NCBI GenBank assembly: GCA_963744935.1
Contig: CAVUVM010000012.1
Coordinates: forward strand, 310,001-374,000
Length of the DNA stretch: 64,000 nt
DNA from: Bog-473 sp963744935
GTDB taxonomy: Bacteria; Actinomycetota; Acidimicrobiia; Acidimicrobiales; RAAP-2
Direction of reading: 5' to 3'
Shown here: in pieces, positions 41,101-49,758 of the stretch
Numbering within the stretch: the stretch's first letter is position 1
Layout of the letters: each line of letters starts with the position of its first letter
The notes under the pieces: model-generated
Seen by the model: only the letters and a program-made list of their open reading frames with translations
Told to the model about the DNA's origin: nothing
Database searches by the model: none
Made by a program: the position numbers and the translations under genes

Positions 41101-42597
41101 TCAGTCACCACTCGAGGCGGCGCAGCGGGTACCGGCGGCAGGCAATACCCCGTCAATGAGGTAGCTACTCACGACATCTTGCATGCAGATATTGGCGGAT
41201 CCATTGAGCAGCCAGCTGTGCCCGTATCCGACGTACGTCACCAACCGGCCACCGACGGCGGGAGCGAGCCGACGGGCCACGGCATAAGGAGTGTTGGGAT
41301 CGTAGGTATTGCCGATAATGAGCGGCAGTTGACTTCGAATTGGAGTGAGGTGGGCGATGGCGCCATTCGAGTCGTTCCATCCCGGACAGCCGATGAGATT
41401 GTTGGCAACGGCTTCAGCACCACCCAGCGGAAAGTGCGCCGCCAGAGTCCGGGCCAGGGAAGCAGTCGAGGCGCCGTTCGGGTGGGCTGCGGCGTCATTG
41501 CAGGTGATACTCCAGAGGGCACCGACGAGCGAATTGCCGTTCAAATCGGTCTCGAGGCCCAGGGCGACTGAACGCAACGGGCCACCGTTCCCAGCGGCCG
41601 CCGCGGCCAGAGCGGGAAAGTAGCCGGGGGTGAGAGTCGGTGCGGAGAGATACAGCAGGGTTGCGGTCATCAAGTCACCAACGGTGACCGGGGTGTTGTC
41701 GCCATCGCCTGGTGCTGGCAACGGGGTTCGGGTCAGCTGCGTAGCAAGTCGTTCATAGGAGGCGATCGGGTCAGGCCCGAGGGCGCAACGCGATGTGGTC
41801 GGGCAGTTGGAGAGCGCATGCTCGAGCGCGGTCTGGATGGCCGGCGCCTCGAGTGTCGCATCAGTGGGCAGGCTCAAATTGGCGTCGACCGCCCCGTCCA
41901 GCACCATCGAGCGGACGTGACTCGGGAACAACTGCCGGTAGACGGATCCAAGGACCGTGCCATAGGAAAGTCCGTAGTAGTTGATCCGATCGACCCCGAG
42001 GGCCGCGCGGAGACTGTTCATATCCCGAGCGGAAGTCGTGGTGTCCACGGTCGGGAACACCTCGGGATAACGGGAACGACACGACCGATCGAGGCCGGAA
42101 AACGTCTTGGTCGCAGCCAAGGTCCCGGCCACGGCGCTGCTGGCCTCTGCAGGCGAAGGCCCGCAAAGAAGTGGGTTGCTCGACCCGGTTCCTCGTTCAT
42201 CGAAGCTGACCAAGGTGAACTGGTTCCGTACCGAGGTCGGGACGAACGACGCCAGGATGGGAAGGATGAGGACCCCACTCTCACCTGGTCCTCCCGGATT
42301 GAACACGATCACCCCTTTGCTGTCGGGCACGGGGTGCTCGATGACAGCCAGAGGCATCGAACCGTGGGAAGGGTTCCCATAGTCAGTCGGTACCAGCAGC
42401 GATCCGCAGAGGTATCCCGTCGCCTTGGGGCATGGGGACCAGGCAATGCCGGAGCGGTGCAAAGAAGCCGTGGCGACGCTCGAACCAGGCGTGAGGGTGA
42501 ACGTCAGGACCGAGCAGAGCGCTAGGGATGCGATCGACAACCACCGGCGACAATTCGCCGACCAACGATGCGACCTCAACCGTGGACTCCTCATCAC
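41101..42597 (-). CDS. Secreted alpha/beta-hydrolase peptidase (S33, TAP-like)
   Basis: A 498-aa protein with a signal peptide (SIASLALCSVLTFTLTPGSSVATA). GVIVFNPGGPGESG is the oxyanion loop, NYYGLSYGTVLG has the nucleophile Ser, NTYDPNTPYAVA the Asp and YVGYGHSWLL the His, the pattern of tripeptidyl aminopeptidases such as Streptomyces SlpD/Tap. Several Cys suggest disulfides outside the cell. It releases short peptides from proteins; the preferred substrate is not predictable. Confidence 0.88.
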   Translation of the reverse strand: MMRSPRLRSHRWSANCRRWLSIASLALCSVLTFTLTPGSSVATASLHRSGIAWSPCPKATGYLCGSLLVPTDYGNPSHGSMPLAVIEHPVPDSKGVIVFNPGGPGESGVLILPILASFVPTSVRNQFTLVSFDERGTGSSNPLLCGPSPAEASSAVAGTLAATKTFSGLDRSCRSRYPEVFPTVDTTTSARDMNSLRAALGVDRINYYGLSYGTVLGSVYRQLFPSHVRSMVLDGAVDANLSLPTDATLEAPAIQTALEHALSNCPTTSRCALGPDPIASYERLATQLTRTPLPAPGDGDNTPVTVGDLMTATLLYLSAPTLTPGYFPALAAAAAGNGGPLRSVALGLETDLNGNSLVGALWSITCNDAAAHPNGASTASLARTLAAHFPLGGAEAVANNLIGCPGWNDSNGAIAHLTPIRSQLPLIIGNTYDPNTPYAVARRLAPAVGGRLVTYVGYGHSWLLNGSANICMQDVVSSYLIDGVLPAAGTRCAASSGD

Positions 42598-42679
42598 GCG
42601 GGAGGATGCTAGTGAGACCCACGCAGCTGACGCTTCGTCTCCTCAACCCAACTCGCGCGCGAAGCAGTGCAGACGGCCG

Positions 42680-43468
42680 CTACTGGGCGTCGAAGCGGAA
42701 CCAAGAGATGCCGAGAGCGGTGAGGACGACCACATAGCCCCCGCAGACCAGCAGCGACAGCCAGTCCTGTGAGTCGAAGGTCCCGACACCGACGACGCCG
42801 GCGAACACGTTCATCAGTGCTCCGACGGGGCTCCATTTCGACACCGTGTCCCAGAACCCGCCCAGTTGGCCCGAGGCCCCGAAGAGACCGAGAAAGACGA
42901 GCCCGATGTAGAGGAGGCGGCCGAACGCCTGGACGGTGTCGGCCGATTTCACCAGACCCACGAGCGCCTGGGCCACGGCGAGGAAGACGGCCGAGCCGAG
43001 GATCGAGACCAAGAGGACCAACAGGTACGTCTCGGCCGAGAGCGAGAGGTGGTGGATGCGGTCGCCTAAGACGAGCACGACAAGGGCGATGAAGAAGTTG
43101 GACACCATCTGGACCGACAGCCGGCTCAGCATCACGGTCCAGTTCGGCGCGGGCGAAACTCGAAGACGTTGGAACACGCCGTTGTCGCGGTCGCGCGCCA
43201 CCATCGGGGCATAGCCCATGATGGAGGTCCCCGCGATGCCAGCGGTGATGGCCAGCCCGAGGATGAATTCGGCGCCGCCAAAGTGCTGGGTCGCGTTGGA
43301 CGAGTTGGTTGTCAACAAGATGATGAGCGGCAGCAGCAGGCTCAAGAACATGCGCATCTTGTTCTTGGTCAGCACGGTCAGATCCGCCCGCAACAGGGCG
43401 CCCAGCATGGTTCCAAGCCGTGGTGCCCGGACGGTCGTCGCTGCGGTGGTGCTAGTCACGGATCTCAC
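42680..43468 (-). CDS. ABC-2 type transporter permease
   Basis: A 262-aa membrane protein with about six helices, including MFLSLLLPLIILLTT, FILGLAITAGIAGTSIMGY and the ABC-2 signature around DNGVFQRLRVSPAP. It is the membrane partner of the overlapping ATPase gene (17-bp overlap). ABC-2 exporters of this type move drugs, lipids or peptides. The MarR gene two genes upstream suggests induction by the exported compound. Confidence 0.87.
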   Translation of the reverse strand: MRSVTSTTAATTVRAPRLGTMLGALLRADLTVLTKNKMRMFLSLLLPLIILLTTNSSNATQHFGGAEFILGLAITAGIAGTSIMGYAPMVARDRDNGVFQRLRVSPAPNWTVMLSRLSVQMVSNFFIALVVLVLGDRIHHLSLSAETYLLVLLVSILGSAVFLAVAQALVGLVKSADTVQAFGRLLYIGLVFLGLFGASGQLGGFWDTVSKWSPVGALMNVFAGVVGVGTFDSQDWLSLLVCGGYVVVLTALGISWFRFDAQ

Positions 43469-44408
43469 TCCCCGTCAGGGCGATGAATACGTCTTCGAGG
43501 GTCACCTCTCCGCGCGCCGCGGCCCGGACGAGAGGATCGTCTCGGTGCTGCTCGATGAGGTTGCGGGGGGTGTCGATTGCCAGCACCCGTCCGTGGTCGA
43601 TGATGGCCACCCGGTCGCAGAGCGCCTGGGCCTCTTCCATGGAGTGGGTCGTGAGCAGGATGCTCCCTCCGTCGGCGCGAATCCGCTCGATCCGGGACCA
43701 GAGGTTCCGCCGCGACTGGGGGTCGAGTCCGCTGGTGGGCTCGTCGAGAAGCAAGAGGGTGGGATGGTGGATCACCGCCACGAAGAGCGAGAGCCGCTGC
43801 TGCTGGCCGCCTGAGATCTGCTTGGTGGTCCGATCGAGCTCGCGCCCGAGACCGATGTCGGCCAGGGCCGAGTCCAGGTCCTGGTCACTCATGGCCACGC
43901 CATAGAGGCCGGCATAGAGACGGGCCACCTGGCGCACGGTCAACTCGGACTGGAAGCCGGTGGATTGCAGCTGCACGCCCATCTGGGCCTTGGCGAGTGC
44001 GGGCTGGCGATCGATGTCGACCCCATTGAGAAGCACGGCGCCAGAGCGCGGCCGGCGCAGCCCCTCGATGGCGCTCAGCGTGGTGGTCTTGCCGGCACCG
44101 TTCGGACCGAGCAGACCGAAGATCTCGCTGCGGCGGATCTCGAAGCTCACCTCCTCAACGGCAACCTTCGACCCGTAGGCGACCGTGAGCTCGCGAACCT
44201 CGAGCAGCGTGGTGCTGTCCGTGGTCGTGGGGGCGGCCACAGGCCGAATGGCGTCAGGCGCGGAGGGGGCTTGCGAAGGGACCGGAGCGCTGGCGTCTTG
44301 ACGACCATCCCGGCGCCGGCGCAGCCCAATCGCGATGCGGATTACCAGCAGCGCACCGATGAGGAGCAAGAAGAGGGGCGAGACGAAACCTGCGCCGGCG
44401 AGCATCAT
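43452..44408 (-). CDS. ABC transporter ATP-binding protein with N-terminal membrane anchor
   Basis: A 318-aa protein. The ATPase domain has Walker A GPNGAGKTT, signature SGGQQQRLS, Walker B LLLLDEPTSGLD and the switch His in LTTHSMEE. Before it is a transmembrane segment (FVSPLFLLLIGALLVIRIAIGL) and a Pro/Ala-rich linker (about residues 33-67), which standard drug-exporter ATPases lack. The start overlaps the MarR stop (ATGA) and the 3' end overlaps the permease, so MarR, ATPase and permease form one operon. Confidence 0.88.
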   Translation of the reverse strand: MMLAGAGFVSPLFLLLIGALLVIRIAIGLRRRRDGRQDASAPVPSQAPSAPDAIRPVAAPTTTDSTTLLEVRELTVAYGSKVAVEEVSFEIRRSEIFGLLGPNGAGKTTTLSAIEGLRRPRSGAVLLNGVDIDRQPALAKAQMGVQLQSTGFQSELTVRQVARLYAGLYGVAMSDQDLDSALADIGLGRELDRTTKQISGGQQQRLSLFVAVIHHPTLLLLDEPTSGLDPQSRRNLWSRIERIRADGGSILLTTHSMEEAQALCDRVAIIDHGRVLAIDTPRNLIEQHRDDPLVRAAARGEVTLEDVFIALTGSEIRD

Positions 44409-44848
44409 GACGCCTCCTTGGCGGCTTGGGGCCCGGCCAGCAGCCCGATCCGATCGGCCACCATCTCGAGGGCGCCGATCACCTCGGCGACCTCGGCCGC
44501 CGGGGGATTGCCCAGGGCCCGGGCGATGACGGCGTCGGCCGTGGCGGTGATGCGGTTGTGGGCCGCCTCAAGAGCCTCGGGCACGACCCAGACCAGGGTG
44601 CGGCGCCGATCCCGGGGATCGACCTCTGTCCGCACGATGCCGAACTGGCGCAGCCTGCTCACCGACGTCGACACGTGACTCTGGGGGGAGCCGGTCCGGG
44701 CCGTGATCTCGCTGATGGAGCTACCGGGGTTGGCGGCGATGTCGAGAAGTACGAACCGGACGCTGTTGTTGACGCCCTGTCCGGGCAGCCCCTCCTCTGC
44801 CAGCTTCACGAGCCGCCGACCGAGGAGAAACAGATCGGTGGATTTCAT
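44405..44848 (-). CDS. MarR-family transcriptional regulator of the ABC operon
   Basis: A 147-aa winged-helix protein: SSISEITARTGSPQSHVSTSVSRLRQFGIVRTEVDPRDRRRTLVWV is the DNA-binding part. The ATG at 44848 is chosen because it begins family-like sequence. An upstream in-frame start at 44950 would read through the operator. It is the first gene of the exporter operon, so it most likely represses its own unit through the inverted repeat at its start. Confidence 0.85.
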   Translation of the reverse strand: MKSTDLFLLGRRLVKLAEEGLPGQGVNNSVRFVLLDIAANPGSSISEITARTGSPQSHVSTSVSRLRQFGIVRTEVDPRDRRRTLVWVVPEALEAAHNRITATADAVIARALGNPPAAEVAEVIGALEMVADRIGLLAGPQAAKEAS

Positions 44849-44878
44849 ATCAGGATTATATGCATCTGTTTCTGATAT
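44847..44878. promoter_or_regulatory. Inverted-repeat operator candidate at the MarR start
   Basis: ATATCAG (44847-44853) and CTGATAT (44872-44878) are exact inverted arms around an AT-rich centre, in an otherwise GC-rich window, covering the promoter and start codon of the MarR-ABC operon. Confidence 0.6.
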
Positions 44879-45009
44879 AACTAAACCGGTCCGCAACGAT
44901 CTGAGAAGTATGTCCACGCCACCGAAGGCGAGGACCGCAGATGGCGACACGTCGAATGGTCGCCCGAGCTACTGAGCGAGATCCGTGAGTGCCTCTTCGG
45001 AGTGAGGCA

Positions 45010-45324
45010 GCGTGCGGACGAAGGCGGCCGCACCGCCGCGGCCAGGCAGGCCCCCGAGACGACGACCCTCGGGCCACCGGCCGAGATGATCCAGCCGGTC
45101 AGGATGCTGCCGATGGGCGTGGTCCCCGGGTAGACGAACACCTAGAGCGCCATGATCCGGCCCCGAAAGGCACTCGACGAGGACGAGCCAGCCGATGGCT
45201 GTGCTGCAAGAAGGTCCCGCTGGCCGAAACAACCTGGCCCCCGAAAGTAGAGGCGGAAGGACCGAGACCGCAGTGCGCGAAACGAGTTAACGGATTTCGC
45301 CGGGGCGGCTGGTTCCGAACGCAC
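45010..45324 (-). pseudogene. MFS transporter remnant (internal deletion and frameshifts)
   Basis: Starting at a GTG, the sequence encodes NSFRALRSRSFRLYF and, in a shifted frame, GGQVVSASGTFLQ, the usual N-terminus of an MFS_3/enterobactin-exporter-like protein. It then runs into SSAFRGRIMAL, a TAG, and VFVYPGTTPIGSILTGWIIS, which is a normal C-terminal portion (helices 10-11). About 300 central residues are missing. This is clear gene decay next to the exporter operon. Confidence 0.7.
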
Positions 45325-45570
45325 CTGCGGCCCTGCCTCGGACAGCCAAAGAGCCCGCCCCTTAGACCGGGCTGACCTGCACGTCGTTGGTGGCGGAGGT
45401 CACGACCACCAAGCGACCTCTGAATGTTTGACCCGAGAACGCCGCTGGCTTCAGGGCGCCTCGGCACTCTCTCGTGGGTTTCACGCTGGGCTGGATGGTT
45501 CGACGAGCGACAGTCCGGGTGATATTCACTATGCGCCGCCGGTTGGCGATGATCACCGAGGAGTGAGTCG

Positions 45571-46257
45571 ATGAAGGCTGTTCGGATACAGCAGATGGCT
45601 CGGGGCGTGCTCCGGCGAACAAAGACGGTGTTCGTTGGTGCAGGAACGAAAGAGCCTTCTCAGTCGACCGCAGCGGGACGGAACGATCAGACAGGTCCGC
45701 CCCAGGGAGACCGGCGCAGGACCCTCCTGAACGAGCTCACGCCTGACGGCATAGGAGTCGAGGTCGGGACGTGGAAAGGCAACTTCGCCGCCCGGATCTT
45801 GGTGACCGCCAAACCCCGAACCCTGCACCTGGTGGACCCATGGCGATTTCATGCCGAGGAGGACTACGCCGCAGCTTGCTACGGAGGACAAGCGACGGGA
45901 GGCCAAGCCGATGTCGAGTCGATCTATCAAGGCGTGCTGGCTCGTTTCTCCAAAGAGATCCACGACGGCGTCGTTGTCATCCACCGCATGACCTCAGAAG
46001 AAGCTGTGGGACGATTCGATGACAACTCGCTTGATTGGGTGTATATCGACGGCGACCACCACTACAGCGCGGTCAAAGCCGACCTTCAGCTCTGGTATCC
46101 GAAAGTGAGGCCTGGCGGACTACTCACCGGGGACGACATGGAGACCGGGAGATGGTGGGGAGACGACGTCGCCCGCGCGGTGACTGAGTTCGCTTCAGCT
46201 CCCAACGCTCCACCGCTTGTCATTCACGGTTCGCAGTTCTGCTTCCGCAAGACATAG
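45571..46257 (+). CDS. Class I SAM methyltransferase (Methyltransf_24-like)
   Basis: A 228-aa protein. GVEVGTWKGNFAARIL is motif I, LHLVDPWRFH follows, and LDWVYIDGDHHYSAVKADLQLWYPKVRPGGLLTGDD matches the small-molecule or sugar O-methyltransferase family found in glycan loci. It precedes the phosphatase-superfamily gene on the same strand, with 151 bp between. Confidence 0.82.
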   Translation: MKAVRIQQMARGVLRRTKTVFVGAGTKEPSQSTAAGRNDQTGPPQGDRRRTLLNELTPDGIGVEVGTWKGNFAARILVTAKPRTLHLVDPWRFHAEEDYAAACYGGQATGGQADVESIYQGVLARFSKEIHDGVVVIHRMTSEEAVGRFDDNSLDWVYIDGDHHYSAVKADLQLWYPKVRPGGLLTGDDMETGRWWGDDVARAVTEFASAPNAPPLVIHGSQFCFRKT

Positions 46258-46408
46258 GGGCCTGTGCAGCTTTCGGGAGCGTCAAGCCCAACGAAGCTGC
46301 TGGTCACCCCACGGCATGCGATCGGAGCACGCCAATACGGACGTTCGAGTGGTCCACCCACGTGGGCGAAGATACGCTTCACTGCCCTCAGCGACGCCAG
46401 GGAGCGAT

Positions 46409-47311
46409 GTGGCACTAGACCCTTCTTCGATATTGTTCGTGACTCTCGATTCGTGTCGCTACGACACGTTCTCTGCGGCGAACGCACCAAACCTGAAGAA
46501 GGTCGGCACCCTGCGCCGGGCGCACGCACCGGGGTCTTTCACCTTCAGCTCACACTCGGCGATGTTCGTGGGGTACACCCCGGGCGTCGAGGACCCGGAG
46601 CCATACGCCAACCCTCGCTACGCCCGGATATTCCGCCTCGTCGGTGGCGGTGGCAAAGGCGCCTCCGATCCCTGGGTGTTGCTCTCGGGCGCCAACATCG
46701 TCGACGGCCTCCGCCGGCTGGGCTATCTGACGGTAGGCACAGGGGCGGTGGGGTGGTTCAATCCCGACGTCGTGACTTCTCGTCCCCTTGTGAGTCCTTT
46801 CGAAAAGTTCTTCTACAACGGTCGTCCGGGTGGCAGATTCGATGTGCGCCAACAGGTCACCTTCGCCATGACCCAGGCGGAGAATGCCCGCCAACCTCTC
46901 TTCCTGTTCATGAACATCGGAGAGACGCATATCCCGTACTGGCACGAGGGAGCGGCGTGGGAGTTTGACAAGGGTCCCTGCCACGCCTTCGCCGACGACA
47001 ACGATGCCGAGGCGTGCAGACAGAGGCAGCGCGCATGCCTGGAGTACGTCGACGAACAGCTCGCTCCCGTGCTCGAGCTGTTCGAGAGCGCAAACGCCAA
47101 CGCTGTCATCTGCGCCGACCACGGCGACGCGTGGGGCGAGGAGGGGCTGTGGGGTCACGGCTTCCACCATCCGAAGGTGCTCGAGGTCCCGCTCCTATAC
47201 AGGCTCGTCAATCGACCCCCGATGGAGCAGCCTGCCGCGACGGGTCTCCGCGGCGCTGCCCACGCGATCGCGGGTAGCGCACGGGAATGGCGCCGACGAT
47301 TCAACCGCTGA
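46409..47311 (+). CDS. Alkaline-phosphatase/sulfatase superfamily hydrolase lacking the formylglycine motif
   Basis: A 300-aa protein of the alkaline phosphatase superfamily. LFVTLDSCRYDTF gives the first metal Asp, GSFTFSSHSAMFVGYTPG the nucleophile region, and ICADHGDAWGEEGLWGHGFHH the later metal Asp/His set. The sulfatase signature C/S-x-P-x-R is absent, so formylglycine-dependent sulfatase activity is unlikely; Ser or Thr could be the nucleophile, as in phosphoethanolamine transferases and phosphohydrolases. The GTG has GGGAG 5 nt before it. There is no signal peptide. Confidence 0.78.
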   Translation: MALDPSSILFVTLDSCRYDTFSAANAPNLKKVGTLRRAHAPGSFTFSSHSAMFVGYTPGVEDPEPYANPRYARIFRLVGGGGKGASDPWVLLSGANIVDGLRRLGYLTVGTGAVGWFNPDVVTSRPLVSPFEKFFYNGRPGGRFDVRQQVTFAMTQAENARQPLFLFMNIGETHIPYWHEGAAWEFDKGPCHAFADDNDAEACRQRQRACLEYVDEQLAPVLELFESANANAVICADHGDAWGEEGLWGHGFHHPKVLEVPLLYRLVNRPPMEQPAATGLRGAAHAIAGSAREWRRRFNR

Positions 47312-47359
47312 ACGCTGCGGTGGGCCGCGCATGACGCGGTAGCCGAACTGCGTGGTTGA

Positions 47360-49201
47360 TCAGCGCGTCGGAGCGCTCCGATTTCGGGGCGGGCCGTAAC
47401 GGCGACTACGCATCATCGAGGGGCCCTGCTCGCCCAGCGAGAGGTTGGCGGCGGTGTTGATCAGGGCGACGTGTGAGAAGGCCTGCGGGAAATTCCCGAG
47501 CAGCCGATCGGCCTTCGGGTCGTACTCCTCGGAGAGGAGACCGACGTCGTTGCAGAGCGCACAGAGCCGACCGAACAACTCCTTCGCCTCGTCGTGTCGC
47601 CCGAGCAGTACGAGGTTGTCGGCGAGCCAGAAGCTTGTCATCAAGAAGGCGCTCTCGGTTCCCCTCAGGCCGTCGACCTCCTCGTCGGTGCCGGTCTGGT
47701 ACCGGCGAACGAAGCCATCGATGACGAGCCCCTTCTGGATCGCCTCGACGGTGCCGACGATACGGGGGTCATCGGGGGGCAGGAACCCGACGGGTGCGAG
47801 CATCAGCAGACTCGAATCGAGCAGCTTCGAGCCGTAGAACTGGGTGAACGAATTGAGCTCGGGATCAAACCCTTTCTGGCAGACCTCCGCGTGAATCTCG
47901 TCACGCAATTGCCGCCAATGGTCCATCGGTCCCTTCGGCAAGATGCCGTCCCCCGCGAGTGCGACGGCGCGGTCGAAGGCAACCCAGGCCATGACCTTCG
48001 AATGGGTGAATTGCCGCCGCGGGCCGCGGACCTCCCAGATCCCGTTGTCGGGCTCGCGCCATATCGTCTCGAGGTGATCGAGGATCGCGACCACCAGACC
48101 CGGCGACAGGTAGAACTCTTGGGGGATGGGGCCTCGCCAATAGGTGACGGAGGAGTCGAGGATCTCGCCGTAGACGTCGAGCTGGAGCTGGTTCGCCGCT
48201 TGGTTGCCGACGCGGACGGGTGTTGAGCCCTCGTAGCCGGCGAGGTGATCGAGCTCGTACTCCGCGAGACGCCGTTCTCCGCCGACGCCGTACATGATCT
48301 GCATCTCGCCGGGGTTCCCCGCGACGGCGCGGCGGAGCCAGGCCACCCACGCCGCCCCCTCGTCGGTGTACCCAGAGACCAACAAGGCGTGCAGGGTGAA
48401 GGTCGAGTCCCGGACCCAGGAGTAGCGATAGTCCCAGTTGCGGCTGCCGCCGATGGTCTCGGGAAGCGACGTCGTCGCCGCCGCGCAGACGGCGCCGCTG
48501 GGCTCGTAGGTCAGGGCCTTCAAGGTAATCAGGGAGCGGACGACGAGGTCGCGCGAGCCGCCGTCGTAGGTGCAACGTGCGACCCAGCCGTGCCAGTAGT
48601 GCCGCGTGTGGTTGCGGGCTGCGAGGCTGTCGAGGGGGAGCGGCGCAGGCGTCACCGAGGGGAAATAGGTGAGCGAGAAGCTGCGTCGGACGTCGCGCGA
48701 CATGGAGAAGGAGGCAACGGTGGTGTTGTCCTCGCCAACAAGACGGACGGGGCTGTGCAGGCGGAGTCCGTCGCGTGCGGCGACGAGGACTTGGCCGTCA
48801 CCGGTGGCGGTGGCCCACGGCGTGATCGCGCCGTAGTCGTAACGCACGACGAGCTCCATCTGCATCTCGACGGTGCCACCACGAGACTCGACGATACGGT
48901 GGATCATCGAGTAACCATCGTTCGGCGGCATGAAGTCGCAGACCGACACCGACCCCGTCGACGTTTCGAAGATCGTCTCGAGAATCAAGGTGTCCGGTTC
49001 GTAGTGGCGGGTTACCTTGGTCACCTCGTCTTTCGGAGCGATCAGCCACCGTCCGTTGCCCGCGTCGCCGAGCAGCGCCGCGAAGGCGGCTCCTGAGTCG
49101 ACCCGCGGCGCGCACCACCAGTCGATCGATCCGGTGAGGTCGACGAGGGCAATGGTTTTTGTGTCGCCGATGATGGCGTAGTCCTCGAGCTTTGAGGGCA
49201 T
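47360..49201 (-). CDS. Glycoside hydrolase family 15 protein (trehalase/glucoamylase-like)
   Basis: A 613-aa GH15 enzyme of the actinobacterial trehalase-like branch. The N-terminal SKLEDYAIIGDTKTIALVDLTGSIDWWCAPR, then SRNWDYRYSWVRDSTFTLHALL, GYEGSTPVRVGNQAANQLQLDVYGEILD and TESAFLMTSFWLADNLVLLGRHDEA are the standard family stretches. Relatives in mycobacteria hydrolyse trehalose, others release glucose from alpha-glucans. It is cytosolic (no signal peptide). Confidence 0.9.
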   Translation of the reverse strand: MPSKLEDYAIIGDTKTIALVDLTGSIDWWCAPRVDSGAAFAALLGDAGNGRWLIAPKDEVTKVTRHYEPDTLILETIFETSTGSVSVCDFMPPNDGYSMIHRIVESRGGTVEMQMELVVRYDYGAITPWATATGDGQVLVAARDGLRLHSPVRLVGEDNTTVASFSMSRDVRRSFSLTYFPSVTPAPLPLDSLAARNHTRHYWHGWVARCTYDGGSRDLVVRSLITLKALTYEPSGAVCAAATTSLPETIGGSRNWDYRYSWVRDSTFTLHALLVSGYTDEGAAWVAWLRRAVAGNPGEMQIMYGVGGERRLAEYELDHLAGYEGSTPVRVGNQAANQLQLDVYGEILDSSVTYWRGPIPQEFYLSPGLVVAILDHLETIWREPDNGIWEVRGPRRQFTHSKVMAWVAFDRAVALAGDGILPKGPMDHWRQLRDEIHAEVCQKGFDPELNSFTQFYGSKLLDSSLLMLAPVGFLPPDDPRIVGTVEAIQKGLVIDGFVRRYQTGTDEEVDGLRGTESAFLMTSFWLADNLVLLGRHDEAKELFGRLCALCNDVGLLSEEYDPKADRLLGNFPQAFSHVALINTAANLSLGEQGPSMMRSRRYGPPRNRSAPTR

Positions 49202-49240
49202 CGCGCCTCCTCTGGAACTCCAGCTCCCGGATCGACCCGG

Positions 49241-49654
49241 CTATGGCTCGACCGAAAAGAAGCGGTCAAATGCTGCTTGATCGCTGTAAAAGGACTCGAT
49301 CCTCGAAATCCGACGTCGTCCGTCGTCCTCACTCACGGTCAAGAGAAAAATGACCCGGAAATCGTGCGACTGGCCCAAGCGTTGCAGATGAATCTTCGCA
49401 AGCCCAGCGACATTGTCGACCCCAGCCAACCAGTCCTCCCATTCGAGGAGATCGATTGGATCCTCCGTGAGCTGGAGAAAGGTTGAGAGGTGCGCCGCAA
49501 CAGCTTGCACACCATGAAAGACGCCTGAGGGTGGGTGTCTCCCGGGTACGACGTCCACGACGTCAGGATCGAGGAGTTCGCACGCAGCTGCGACATTGCC
49601 TCCAAACAAATTCCCAAAGAACTCTTCCGCCACCGTGATGCGGGAATCCTCCAT
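49241..49654 (-). CDS. SnoaL-like / NTF2-fold protein
   Basis: A 137-aa protein with the NTF2-like pattern: AEEFFGNLFGGNVAAACELLDPDVVDVVPG, GVFHGVQAVAAHLSTFLQ, then HDFRVIFLLTVSEDDGRRRISRIESFYSD. It belongs to the SnoaL/ester-cyclase-like class. Function is not assigned. It sits between GH15 and the permease on the same strand. Confidence 0.75.
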   Translation of the reverse strand: MEDSRITVAEEFFGNLFGGNVAAACELLDPDVVDVVPGRHPPSGVFHGVQAVAAHLSTFLQLTEDPIDLLEWEDWLAGVDNVAGLAKIHLQRLGQSHDFRVIFLLTVSEDDGRRRISRIESFYSDQAAFDRFFSVEP

Positions 49655-49758
49655 GACTCAATCCTTCCGCTCCGGGTGAAATATAGGCACCTCAGTAGGG
49701 ACGATCCGGTTCAGATCGTATTGGAATAGAGGGGTGTCCGAACCTGCAACTCAGTTAA

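Noticed and set aside
46409..47311. Assignment as a sulfatase acting with the sulfotransferases
   Set aside because: The formylglycine C/S-x-P-x-R signature is missing.
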